A DNA stretch of 37,228 nt, from positions 1 through 37,228 of the forward strand of contig JABDHA010000040.1 of NCBI GenBank assembly GCA_013285705.1, read 5' to 3'. The notes beneath the pieces were generated by a model, which searched no databases, was not told the DNA's origin, and saw nothing but the letters and a program-made list of their open reading frames with translations. A program made the position numbers and the translations under genes. Positions 6,603-14,917 of this stretch are shown piece after piece. The stretch's first letter is position 1. Each line of letters opens with the position of its first letter. Origin of the DNA: Acidobacteriota bacterium. GTDB taxonomy: Bacteria; Acidobacteriota; Terriglobia; Terriglobales; Acidobacteriaceae.

Positions 6603-7379
6603 TCACGCCACCCGATGCAGCGTTCGACCCCACCGCGTCTTATCGAAGAAATGAACCATCTCATGCACGATAGAACTCAGCTGTTCTGACATCGCAGGCT
6701 TCAGTTCATCGTTCTCTGGCGATTCAAACGACCAATACACCAGCAGCGGCCGCCCGAGAATATTCTCCCGCGGGACAAATCCCCAGTAGCGGCTGTCCAT
6801 GCTGCGATCGCGGTTGTCGCCCATCATAAAATAGCGCCCCGGGGGCACCACCAGATCGTCCCCCTGCATCGATTCCGGCAGCGACACCGACCATGCCGCA
6901 GTCACATCCGGATGATCAGTGGGTGGCACCGAGGGAAAGTCATCCACATAAGGATCGTAGCTGGCAGCGGACGGCTTTGCTGCCTCCGGCTCGCTCTGCG
7001 CAACACCGTTGAGATAGACAATCCCATTGCGAAGATGAATCCGGTCACCGGGAATACCAACCACTCGCTTCACCAGGGGGATGTGATCACCATCGGCTTC
7101 CGGAATTGGCTTGTAGAACACGACAACATCGCCACGACGCACATCACGGTAAGGCAGCAGCGGCATCCAGCGGGCCGCAGGCGCGAGCATCTCACGCTCC
7201 ACCATCACGTGATCGCCCACCTGTAACGTGCTCGCCATCGACGACGAGGGAATCACGAAGTTCTGGAAAATAAAGGTGAGGGCAAACAGCCCCATGACCA
7301 GGACACCGCAAACGGATGCAAACCCCTCCAAAGGCGTCTCACGTCTTTGCTCGCTGTCCACTTCACGCTTCTTCGCCAT
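6603..7379 (-). CDS. lepB: Signal peptidase I
   Basis: 258 residues. It has one N-terminal membrane anchor (about 22-43), then PSSSM with the catalytic Ser47, the general-base Lys104 in PLVKRVVGIPGD, and the conserved GDNRDRSMDSRYWG (187-200). The enzyme removes signal peptides from exported proteins on the periplasmic side of the inner membrane. Both catalytic residues and the box spacing are normal, so it should be active. Several clients (M13 peptidase, GH18, TPR protein, VWA protein) lie in this window, but that is not special linkage. It is divergent from the membrane protein at 7488; their promoters must share 7380-7487. Confidence 0.95.
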   Translation of the reverse strand: MAKKREVDSEQRRETPLEGFASVCGVLVMGLFALTFIFQNFVIPSSSMASTLQVGDHVMVEREMLAPAARWMPLLPYRDVRRGDVVVFYKPIPEADGDHIPLVKRVVGIPGDRIHLRNGIVYLNGVAQSEPEAAKPSAASYDPYVDDFPSVPPTDHPDVTAAWSVSLPESMQGDDLVVPPGRYFMMGDNRDRSMDSRYWGFVPRENILGRPLLVYWSFESPENDELKPAMSEQLSSIVHEMVHFFDKTRWGRTLHRVA

Positions 7380-7487
7380 GCATCACATCATAACGGAACC
7401 GTGGCCTCTGCCCTTCACGTCGTAATTCGCTATTCACTCAAAGAGCATTGCTCCCCGGTGAATCGGCGTGCATCATGGGAACACATC

Positions 7488-8138
7488 ATGACGGAAACTC
7501 CCAAGCATCTGGAACCTCGCTGGCCTGCCATGCTCGCTCTGCTCGCAGTGGGTGGATTGCGCCTGGCTCTGCCCGAATCCCTGTCTGCAGGACCGGCCTG
7601 GCTACTCATCGCCGTGGTCGCCGTGCTGATGATTCCTACAGTGTGGGCGCGCTATCGCGAGATGGACATGCTGAACAAGATGCTGGGATACGTGCTGACC
7701 TCCATCGTGACTCTCGACATGGTCTGGTCGCTTTACCTGCTCATCGCGGCACTGCCTTCGAAAAAAGAAGCGCCACAGGATTTGCTGCGCTCGGCCGCCG
7801 CGCTCTGGCTGGCAAATATTCTCGTCTTCGCGTCGTGGTACTGGCGGCTCGACGCCGGTGGCCCGCGCGCCCGCGAACTGCGCGGCGTCCATACCGATGG
7901 AGCCTTCCTGTTTCCGCAGATGGTGCTCGACCAGCAGGCCAAGCGTGAAATGGGCGAGCAGTGCTGGAGCCCCGGCTTCGTCGACTATCTGTTTCTGGCC
8001 TTCAACACCAGCACGGCGTTCTCACCAACTGACTCGCCCGTTCTATCGCGGTGGGCCAAGCTTCTGATGATGGTGCAGGCGCTGATCTCCTTCGCAACGG
8101 TGGCATTGCTGGCTGCGAGAGCGGTCAATATTCTCTAG
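7488..8138 (+). CDS. DUF1345-like membrane protein
   Basis: 216 residues with about five hydrophobic segments (12-30, 36-53, 65-90, 103-119 and 190-212). The C-terminal part, DYLFLAFNTSTAFSPTD followed by a final helix, recalls DUF1345 membrane proteins and looks like a degenerate pore loop plus inner helix. The start ATG 7488 is in frame with longer upstream starts that are not protein-like. The function is unknown. It is read divergently from lepB. The similarity of its tail to the tail of the channel-like protein encoded at 5787-6515 is judged by eye. Confidence 0.65.
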   Translation: MTETPKHLEPRWPAMLALLAVGGLRLALPESLSAGPAWLLIAVVAVLMIPTVWARYREMDMLNKMLGYVLTSIVTLDMVWSLYLLIAALPSKKEAPQDLLRSAAALWLANILVFASWYWRLDAGGPRARELRGVHTDGAFLFPQMVLDQQAKREMGEQCWSPGFVDYLFLAFNTSTAFSPTDSPVLSRWAKLLMMVQALISFATVALLAARAVNIL

Positions 8139-8174
8139 CTCTGCATTTTTTAGATCTGCATTTTCTAGATATGC

Positions 8175-8211
8175 GAAAGCCCCCAGCCTCGTACCGCGAA
8201 GTGGGGCTTTC
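8175..8211. terminator. Possible bidirectional terminator hairpin
   Basis: GAAAGCCCC (8175-8183) pairs with GGGGCTTTC (8203-8211). It lies between the convergent ends of the membrane protein gene (8138) and the small minus-strand ORF (8224). There is no T-run of note, so strength is uncertain. A short tandem duplication of the type TCTGCATTTT...TAGA lies just upstream (8142-8170). Confidence 0.45.
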
Positions 8212-8223
8212 ACAATCTCCTGC

Positions 8224-8412
8224 TTAATTCTTTGACGTCTTATGTCCCGGCACGACAGCCGGAACTTCATCCGTTGCCACAGCAGGCACAGCTACCGGGA
8301 CTGCTGTCCCTGGCGCTGGATTGTCCACACCATAGGGGCGGCGCACCTCGCGGTTCTCGCGTGATTTCGTAGAAAGATGACGACGCACATCGGACCGTTT
8401 GATCAATGTCAT
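8224..8412 (-). CDS. Small hypothetical protein (MTLIKRSDVRRHLS N-terminus)
   Basis: 62 residues from ATG 8412, preceded by GGAG at seven-base spacing; the ATG at 8424 would overlap this ribosome site. The basic N-terminal segment MTLIKRSDVRRHLS recalls small acidobacterial proteins of unknown role. The C-terminal half is Ala/Val/Pro-rich and low in complexity (AVPVAVPAVATDEVPAVVPG). There is no membrane helix or cysteine. Function unknown; the family resemblance comes from memory and was not searched. Confidence 0.45.
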   Translation of the reverse strand: MTLIKRSDVRRHLSTKSRENREVRRPYGVDNPAPGTAVPVAVPAVATDEVPAVVPGHKTSKN

Positions 8413-8447
8413 AAAAAACTCCATTCGGTTGGCGGTAAAGGTTCTGG

Positions 8448-8493
8448 CCCGTCTGGAGCGAATGAAGTCCGGCTTGAGACGAGGAAAATTTGC
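8448..8493. repeat. Degenerate direct repeat, copy A
   Basis: The segment begins CCCGTCTGGAGCGAA and ends GAGGAAAATTTGC. It is similar over about 45 bases to 9135-9178, in the same orientation. The two copies bracket the small zinc-ribbon gene and a doubtful ORF. This copy lies upstream of the small ORF at 8224-8412 on its minus-strand side. Confidence 0.4.
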
Positions 8494-8541
8494 TGCTTTA
8501 AGCGCCGCGTACCTGGCAGTCTGTGCGGCTTGAAGATGAAC

Positions 8542-8787
8542 TTACGGCGTGAATCGCGGCCCTAAATAATATTCCCGCTGTACAGCCAGCGGCTTTTCTC
8601 TTCGCAAATACGCGACATCGCCGCCATTGGAAATAGAAAAGTCGTAGAGCACATAGCAATCTCCGCACAGCCAGAAGTGCTGTATCGCAATCGCCTCATC
8701 GATGCGCTTGATCGTGCGAATCACTCGCCCATTATTGAGATACCGGAGAGGTTTCCCGCACTCTGAGTTCATGCACTGTGAAATCAT
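8542..8787 (-). CDS. Small zinc-ribbon hypothetical protein
   Basis: 81 residues from ATG 8787 (MISQCMNSECGKPLRYLNNG); an in-frame start at 8817 adds ten residues with no family character. Two CxxC-type pairs are visible: CMNSEC near the N-terminus and CGDC at about residues 41-44 (FWLCGDCYVLYDF), suggesting a single zinc-binding ribbon. Similar short proteins of unknown role occur in acidobacteria. It may be a regulator or a small adaptor. It is isolated, with no neighbour suggesting a pathway. Confidence 0.6.
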   Translation of the reverse strand: MISQCMNSECGKPLRYLNNGRVIRTIKRIDEAIAIQHFWLCGDCYVLYDFSISNGGDVAYLRREKPLAVQREYYLGPRFTP

Positions 8788-8894
8788 GGATTGCCTCGAT
8801 GTCAGGCTGCGCGACAACTGCAGGCGCCTCGCGGATTGGGGGGAAATCTCGCTACCGAGTCATGAAGGCAAGCAAACTTCGTGTACCGCCTCGA

Positions 8895-9098
8895 CTAAGG
8901 CTTCACGAACACGCGTGATGCGTTCACAGCAAAATCAATGAGAATGGCTGGCCCGCCGGGAATCCGTGGCTTGCTGCAATCCTCCGCGCTCGGCGCGTCA
9001 TATGGAATTTTGCTGCCTATGCTGGGAACGCTCAGCCTGCGAAAAGCGAGCACGCTTTTTCCAGACTTGCTGACATGTTGTTTTTTGTTGAGGCTCAT
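8895..9098 (-). CDS. Doubtful small ORF
   Basis: 67 residues from ATG 9098, with GGTGGAGG only a few bases upstream. No family was recognised. The sequence is basic at the N-terminus (MSLNKKQHVSKSGKS) and ends VNASRVFVKP. It is the only candidate found in the otherwise gene-poor stretch 8788-9267 and may not be expressed. The remainder of that stretch holds a degenerate repeat (9135-9178) and a 15-bp tandem duplication (9250-9279). Confidence 0.2.
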   Translation of the reverse strand: MSLNKKQHVSKSGKSVLAFRRLSVPSIGSKIPYDAPSAEDCSKPRIPGGPAILIDFAVNASRVFVKP

Positions 9099-9134
9099 AG
9101 CCCTCCACCGTGCGGTTGAGTACTTGTAAACTGC

Positions 9135-9178
9135 CCCGTCTGGAGCGAAAAAACTCGCGCTGAAGGCGAGAAAATTGA
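9135..9178. repeat. Degenerate direct repeat, copy B
   Basis: The segment begins CCCGTCTGGAGCGAAA and ends GCGAGAAAATTGAC. It matches 8448-8493 in the same orientation with scattered mismatches. There are no terminal inverted repeats and no transposase nearby, so its origin is unclear. Confidence 0.4.
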
Positions 9179-9249
9179 CCTACCTACAGCATACGCTGAA
9201 TTCGCACGCTTAGGGCCGCAATAAGAGTGTTTGATCCACTCCATAAATT

Positions 9250-9279
9250 GAATTACACCGTAATGAATTACACCGTAAA
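9250..9279. repeat. 15-bp tandem duplication covering a stop codon
   Basis: GAATTACACCGTAAT is followed directly by GAATTACACCGTAAA. The minus-strand stop codon of the GH36-like gene (9268-9270) lies within the duplicated unit, so the last codons of that gene are repeated immediately downstream of its stop. Confidence 0.7.
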
Positions 9280-10956
9280 CGGGTAAGCCCCATCGTCCCC
9301 GCACCATGCAAATTGTTTCCCGCTCCACCGCTCGGGCGTCGTACTCTCAAACCAATCCGCTGGCATCTCCGGAGATGGCTCTGAAGCAGCCATCGAAAAT
9401 GCTTCTCCGAGCGCCCGTCTCTGCTCCGCGCCCATCGCCTGCTTTTCTACGGACACAATCAGCGAGGTGCCGCTGGCCGCCACAAATCGCAGCCACTCCT
9501 GCGTTTGCTGCCACGGAACAGCGCGCGTCACCGCCACACAATCTCCATCCGCCACAAAGAAATTGCGATGCTGCGGCAGCCGAAACGCGATCGTGTTCAC
9601 GCCCATGCGCCGCGTACGCTCCCACACCTTGCCGCTTGTGTCGTCACCTGTCCTCTGCGCGTCGAAGATCCCCGCGCTCAACTGACCCATCGTATTGCAG
9701 CCAAGAATCAGAGTCTTCTCACCGAGCGTCTCTCGAATCTCGCGATAGAAGCCAGCGATGATCTCGGCATTTGTCCGGCTCCTGTCGTGGAACGACCACC
9801 CCGGCACGGTCGGCTGTGCGCCCATCTCAAAGCCCCACTGACCGAGCATGTCGTAGGTCGAGAAGTCATGCTTCACTAGCTCATATCCCCAGGCGGCCAA
9901 CTGGCGCAGTTGCGCGCGCACCGCATCGAGTGCTTCCGGAACAGTAGGATCATAAGCCAGCTCCTTGGCACGCTCTGTGCGCTTGCCAAAGCGAGCATCC
10001 GACATCAACCATGTTGGGTTGGTTCCTCGTGCAGCACGTAGCGGACGCACCCAGATTCCCGGCCGTACTTCCTTCTTGCGAATCTCGTCGGCCAGGTGGG
10101 TCATATCCGGGAACTTCGCCTGATTCGCCCAGCCTTCATCGATCACGGTAAAAGGACGTGGCCCGCCCTTCGGCCGCAGCGACGCCGCCAGCTCTGCGTC
10201 TTCGAGAATCTGCTCCTGGCTGCTATTTCCGTAGGCGTAATACCAGTCATTCGTGCCGTAAATGACGCCCGGTGCAGGACGCGGCTTCGTACACATCACC
10301 CGGCAGAATTTTCCCAGCGCAGCCATCGGCGGCTCACCTGCTTCCCCTTTGCGCGCCACCACCGTAGCCGCAGGCAACTGCCGCTGCCCCAGCGCAACGC
10401 CCGAGCCGCCGTTCGTGACATCGAGCCACAACGACACGCCCTCAGGATCAACCTGCCAGAAACACAGCGCGCCCGCACCGATCTCTACGCCGTAACCATG
10501 CAGAGTCGAGCCGTCATACGTCGCGAAATACCACGGCATCACCCGCTCCGGCTCCATGCCGCGCCATGCCAGATCGCCGTAGCTGCGCTCCCAGTGATCA
10601 CCCAAGCCGCGCAGGCCCGGCGCAACTGACATATTCCAGCGCACATGAATCTGGGTCAAAGCCGCACCCGGCGCAGAGACGCGAATCGCAACCTTCGCGG
10701 CTTCGGGCGATGCTTCTACCTCGACACCGCTCGCCTGCCAGCGCGTACCGATTCGCGCCAGCTTCATCGCGTTTTCTAACCCGGCATAGGCCATCACAGA
10801 ATCCGGATGGCGAAACAGATCGATATAGGTCGAAGCCGGTGACGCCATTGCCGCAGAGGCCGTTTGGCTGAGTGCGCCCGCAGCCGCACCACCGACAGTC
10901 GCAGCAACTGCTTTACCCACAAAAGAACGTCGTGTCAGAAGCGATGCATCATCCAT
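9268..10956 (-). CDS. Tat-exported alpha-galactosidase-like glycoside hydrolase (GH36/GH27 clan)
   Basis: 562 residues. It opens with a twin-arginine signal (LLTRRSFVGK, then a hydrophobic Ala/Gly-rich stretch to about residue 36), so it is exported folded. The central TIM barrel has the family aspartates: D364 in ELVKHDFSTYD as the likely nucleophile and D438/D439 in QRTGDDTSG as the likely acid/base. FTVIDEGWAN (269-278) is the barrel-entry segment typical of GH36-like enzymes. It probably cleaves alpha-galactoside or a related sugar in the periplasm or outside the cell; the exact substrate cannot be read. Monocistronic, with a weak GGGAG ribosome site. Confidence 0.8.
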   Translation of the reverse strand: MDDASLLTRRSFVGKAVAATVGGAAAGALSQTASAAMASPASTYIDLFRHPDSVMAYAGLENAMKLARIGTRWQASGVEVEASPEAAKVAIRVSAPGAALTQIHVRWNMSVAPGLRGLGDHWERSYGDLAWRGMEPERVMPWYFATYDGSTLHGYGVEIGAGALCFWQVDPEGVSLWLDVTNGGSGVALGQRQLPAATVVARKGEAGEPPMAALGKFCRVMCTKPRPAPGVIYGTNDWYYAYGNSSQEQILEDAELAASLRPKGGPRPFTVIDEGWANQAKFPDMTHLADEIRKKEVRPGIWVRPLRAARGTNPTWLMSDARFGKRTERAKELAYDPTVPEALDAVRAQLRQLAAWGYELVKHDFSTYDMLGQWGFEMGAQPTVPGWSFHDRSRTNAEIIAGFYREIRETLGEKTLILGCNTMGQLSAGIFDAQRTGDDTSGKVWERTRRMGVNTIAFRLPQHRNFFVADGDCVAVTRAVPWQQTQEWLRFVAASGTSLIVSVEKQAMGAEQRRALGEAFSMAASEPSPEMPADWFESTTPERWSGKQFAWCGDDGAYPFTV

Positions 10957-11146
10957 TTCGCGATCATATCTCCCGGCCAGTCATTCTGAGGCATCCGCCC
11001 GCACTTTTCAGCTTTTCAGCTACAGATCGATCAAACTGATCACACTCCTCACATGGATCGCACAGGTCGTCACTTGCCCGCCAGGAGACGCTATCCGCGT
11101 GCTACTCTCAATATTTGCGTCAACAGCACCAACGGAGCATCCCCGA

Positions 11147-13192
11147 ATGAACCGAGCCCTGAAGCTAACCGCCTGCGCCCTCGCCCTTCTGCCACTTATT
11201 CCCGCCAACGCGCAGAGCACCCACGGCATCGCCGTCGCCAACATGGACACCGCTGTGAAGCCCGGCGACAACTTCTACCTGTACGCCAATGGCGACTGGA
11301 TCAAGCACACGGAAATCCCCGCTGACCGCGGCGGCATCGGCGTCTTCACCACGCTCGCCGATCTCAGCAACAAGCGCACCGCAGACCTGATTGAAGAAGC
11401 TGCCAAATCCAGTGCGTCTGCGGGCTCAGGCCAGCGCAAGATCGCCGATCTTTACAACTCCTACATGGACGAGGCCGGCATTGAAACCAAGGGGCTCGCG
11501 CCAATCCGTCCACACCTCGACGCCATCGCCGCCATCCATGACAAAACACAGTTGGCACGCGCACTGGGCGAAACCCTCCGCGGCGATGTCGATCCGCTCA
11601 ACAACACCAACTTCCATACCGCCAACCTGTTCGGACTCTGGGTCGCACCCGGCTTTGAAGACTCCGACCACTACACCGCATATCTGTTGCAGGGCGGTCT
11701 CCAGCTTCCTGACCGCGAATATTATGTGAGCGACAGCCAGCACATGCGCGATCTCCGCACCAAGTATCAGGCGCATATCGCGGCTATGTTCAAGCTCGCT
11801 GGTTTCGACGACGCAGAAGCGCGCGCCGCACATGTCGTCGAGCTCGAGCACTCCATCGCCGAAAAGCACATCCCGCTCGACGAAAACGAAGACATTCACA
11901 AGGCCAACAACACATGGCAGCAATCCGACTTCGCCGCCAAAGCTCCCGGTCTTGACTGGAACGAATACTTCCAGGGCGCCGGGCTCACGAAACAATCGAG
12001 CTTCATCGTCTGGCAGCCGACAGCCTTCGCAGGGGAATCGGCGCTCGTTGCCTCCATCTCACTCGATGCATGGAAGGACTGGCTTGCCTATCACCTCATC
12101 GAATCCTATGCAGGTATTTTGCCCAAGGCATTTGCCGACGAGCGCTTCGCCTTCTTCGGCCAGGCACTTTCGGGTACGCCGCAGCAGCGGCCCCGCTGGC
12201 AGCGCGGCGTCTTCGTCGTCAATGGATTGCTTGGTGACGAAGTTGGCAAGCTTTACGCGCAACGCTACTTCCCTCCACAGGCAAAGGCTGAAGCGCAAGC
12301 CATGGTTGCAAACATCATTGCTGCGTTTCGCAAGCGCATCGATGCTCTTACCTGGATGGCTCCGGCAACCAAAGCGGAAGCGCAGGCCAAGCTTACCACT
12401 CTCTATGTAGGCATCGGCTATCCGGAAACCTGGCGTGACTACTCCGCCCTGGAAATAAAATCTGATGACATCTTTGGCAATGTCTGGCGCAGCAGCTTCT
12501 TTGAATATCACCATGAGATCGGGCGCCTCGGCTCCTCAGTGGATCGCCAGGAATGGTGCATGACGCCGCAGACCGTCAACGCTGTCAACTTACCGCTGCA
12601 GAATGCGCTTAACTTCCCTGCTGCCATTCTTCAGCCGCCCTTCTTCGATCCCCAAGCGCCCGCCGCCGTCAATTATGGAGCGATCGGCTCGGTCATTGGA
12701 CACGAGATCAGCCACACCTTCGACTCAGAAGGTGCTGCATTCGACTCCAAAGGCCGCGTGCGTAACTGGTGGACGCCCGAGGACCTCGCACACTTCAACG
12801 CCGCTACAGCAAAGCTTGCTGCGCAGTATGACACCTACATGCCGTTCCCCGATCTGCATGTAAATGGCAAACAGACGCTCGGGGAGAACATCGCCGACGT
12901 CGCCGGCATCGCTGCCGCCTATGATGGCTACCACGCCTCACTCGACGGCAAGGCTGCACCCAAGCAAGATAGCTTCACCGGGGATCAGCAGTTCTTTATC
13001 GCCTTCGGCCAGAACTGGGGCTCGAAAGCGCGCGAAGCGTCTCTGCGCCAGCAGATCGTCGGAGATCCACACTCGCCGGCAGAATACCGCGCAGACACAG
13101 TGCGGAACATCGATGCATGGTACGCGGCGTTCGACGTAAAACCCGGAGAAAAGCTCTATCTCGCGCCGCCGGATCGTGTCCGCATCTGGTAG
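11147..13192 (+). CDS. M13-family (neprilysin-like) secreted zinc metallopeptidase
   Basis: 681 residues with a cleavable signal peptide (MNRALKLTACALALLPLIPA, then NAQS). The M13 active site is intact: H519-E-I-S-H523 (VIGHEISHTFD) with the third ligand E580 in GENIADVAG. The N-terminal half has the usual M13_N segment (GDNFYLYANGDWIKHTEIP), and the C-terminus ends with FDVKPGEKLYL and a Trp near the end, as in PepO-like enzymes. It degrades oligopeptides in the periplasm or outside the cell. ATG 11147 has GGAG eight bases upstream; the in-frame start at 11099 would bury the signal peptide. Many acidobacteria carry several such peptidases. Monocistronic. Confidence 0.95.
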   Translation: MNRALKLTACALALLPLIPANAQSTHGIAVANMDTAVKPGDNFYLYANGDWIKHTEIPADRGGIGVFTTLADLSNKRTADLIEEAAKSSASAGSGQRKIADLYNSYMDEAGIETKGLAPIRPHLDAIAAIHDKTQLARALGETLRGDVDPLNNTNFHTANLFGLWVAPGFEDSDHYTAYLLQGGLQLPDREYYVSDSQHMRDLRTKYQAHIAAMFKLAGFDDAEARAAHVVELEHSIAEKHIPLDENEDIHKANNTWQQSDFAAKAPGLDWNEYFQGAGLTKQSSFIVWQPTAFAGESALVASISLDAWKDWLAYHLIESYAGILPKAFADERFAFFGQALSGTPQQRPRWQRGVFVVNGLLGDEVGKLYAQRYFPPQAKAEAQAMVANIIAAFRKRIDALTWMAPATKAEAQAKLTTLYVGIGYPETWRDYSALEIKSDDIFGNVWRSSFFEYHHEIGRLGSSVDRQEWCMTPQTVNAVNLPLQNALNFPAAILQPPFFDPQAPAAVNYGAIGSVIGHEISHTFDSEGAAFDSKGRVRNWWTPEDLAHFNAATAKLAAQYDTYMPFPDLHVNGKQTLGENIADVAGIAAAYDGYHASLDGKAAPKQDSFTGDQQFFIAFGQNWGSKAREASLRQQIVGDPHSPAEYRADTVRNIDAWYAAFDVKPGEKLYLAPPDRVRIW

Positions 13193-13275
13193 AGATCTCC
13201 GGATGCGGTTACAGAAATGACTTCACAGGCTGAAAAAAGTTGCTGCAAGATGAGGAGACTGGCAGGTAAGAGCTC

Positions 13276-14817
13276 TTACATCGCAGGTATTTCCGTCTTC
13301 GGCAGCGATAACTGGCACTCCTGTGCGCAAATTCGGTTTCGACCTGTTTGCTTGGCTTCATAGAGCGCCTGGTCCGCGCTATTGATTAATGCTGTCACAT
13401 TGATGGTAGGCCATGGTTGGATGGTACTCACCCCAATACTCACCGTAACCTTCTGATCGAAGGGTGAAGCTTTGTTCTCCATCTGAGCCGCATCCACCGC
13501 CTGCCGGAGACGCTCGGCAACGATCATGGCTCCCGCCATGTCCGTTTCTGGTAGCAGCAGAACGAACTCTTCTCCGCCATATCTTGCCACCAGGTCATTC
13601 GCGCGCCGCAGATCATCGCGCAGAACATGGGCGATTGTCACAAGGCAGGTGTCGCCGTAGGTGTGTCCATGCAGATCGTTCACACTCTTGAAAAAATCCA
13701 CATCGACCATCAGCAAAGCCATGCTCTCCTGTCTGCGTAGCGCCCGCTTCCACTCCGCCTCCAGCGCCGTGGTGAATTGGCGTCGATTAGCAACTCCGGT
13801 GAGCGGATCGAGCAAGGAGAGTTGCTCAAGCTCTGCATTTGCCACTTTCAGCTCCTGTTCCCGGTCCAGCAACAGGATTCTGCCTTCCAGGTAATTCAGC
13901 TGCACCATGCCGGAGTGCAGACCTTGAATCAAAAGCAGAAGAAACATCGCTCCTAATGCTAGAAAAAAATGCTGGCTCCAGATGGATGCCGCGAGAGCAA
14001 AGACGCCGACCGTAATCAGCATGGGACAGAGGCTTTGCAATAGCAGTCCCATCTTCTGCCCGCGAGACTTGGTCCGCGGTTGAGCCGCATCTTCCATCGG
14101 CATCTGCAGCGCCCGCCATCCTGCGAATAGAAAAGGCAGGCCCCACAACAGGTCAAGCAGTGTCCCCTTTTGCAGATTCCAGCGCTTGGTTGCGTAGTCG
14201 AGCGAAAGCTCAATCGGCAGGTAAATCCACAATGTGAGGCACATGAGCCGCATGCGCCTTCGCTCTTCCAGAGTGGCCCATGTCGCCAGCCGCATGCATG
14301 CCGCAATCGCCAGCAGCGCACATTCCGCCGCATAGATCTTCAGCATCACTGTCGCAGCCTCATCCGCTGACATCGACATGTGAAATAGCCGAACGTAGGT
14401 GAGCCCGGCCGCGAGAAGCACCTGCGAGAGGTTGACCGCAAAGATGCCGCGTATCGACTCTGTCTCCGCCGTATTTGAAATGGCCATCAGCAGAGGAAAG
14501 GCTGCAGTCAGATAAAGAAAATCCGCTGGATCGGCGGACAGGTTGCTCGCCGATGTGGAATGGCTGATGAATGCTTCGAGCGCCTGCGCCGATCCCCACA
14601 ACGCGATGGCAGCGCTGAGCCACCACCAGCTTAGACGCTCTCGCTCCGGCAGGCGCCGGCTGCGACATACAAAGCATGCCGCGGTAAGCATCGGCATTGC
14701 CGCGGTAAAGAAGCGCGATGCGATCGCCGGCTGATGCAGCAGGCTAAGCACCGCTGCATGCAAAACCATCACGGCCAGCATGATGGCGAGTAATGTTTTC
14801 TGGCCGACAGACTTCAT
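13276..14817 (-). CDS. Membrane diguanylate cyclase (GGDEF)
   Basis: 513 residues. The first 310 or so form an integral membrane sensor with about nine hydrophobic segments. A short coiled linker (315-335, REQELKVANAELEQLSLLDPL) leads to a GGDEF domain. The active site reads GGEEF (414-418) and a product-inhibition I-site RAND (405-408) lies five residues upstream, so the enzyme should be active and feedback-inhibited. It makes the second messenger cyclic di-GMP from two GTP. The sensory ligand is unknown, and the N-terminal region was not matched to a named MASE domain. Convergent with the M13 gene. Confidence 0.92.
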   Translation of the reverse strand: MKSVGQKTLLAIMLAVMVLHAAVLSLLHQPAIASRFFTAAMPMLTAACFVCRSRRLPERERLSWWWLSAAIALWGSAQALEAFISHSTSASNLSADPADFLYLTAAFPLLMAISNTAETESIRGIFAVNLSQVLLAAGLTYVRLFHMSMSADEAATVMLKIYAAECALLAIAACMRLATWATLEERRRMRLMCLTLWIYLPIELSLDYATKRWNLQKGTLLDLLWGLPFLFAGWRALQMPMEDAAQPRTKSRGQKMGLLLQSLCPMLITVGVFALAASIWSQHFFLALGAMFLLLLIQGLHSGMVQLNYLEGRILLLDREQELKVANAELEQLSLLDPLTGVANRRQFTTALEAEWKRALRRQESMALLMVDVDFFKSVNDLHGHTYGDTCLVTIAHVLRDDLRRANDLVARYGGEEFVLLLPETDMAGAMIVAERLRQAVDAAQMENKASPFDQKVTVSIGVSTIQPWPTINVTALINSADQALYEAKQTGRNRICAQECQLSLPKTEIPAM

Positions 14818-14902
14818 CGTGGCCCTCGTAAGCCGCGCCGATCTTTATGGAGAAAGCTACATCATTCTGTCAAACCGCGCATGCAGTCAACTACAAAGGC
14901 AG

Positions 14903-14917
14903 GTCGTTGCAAACGAC
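14903..14917 (-). terminator. Stem-loop directly after the transporter stop
   Basis: GTCGTT and AACGAC (six-bp arms around GCA) begin immediately after the minus-strand stop codon of the sugar transporter gene. There is only a weak T-containing tail, so it may be a poor terminator or a 3' stabilising hairpin. Confidence 0.35.
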
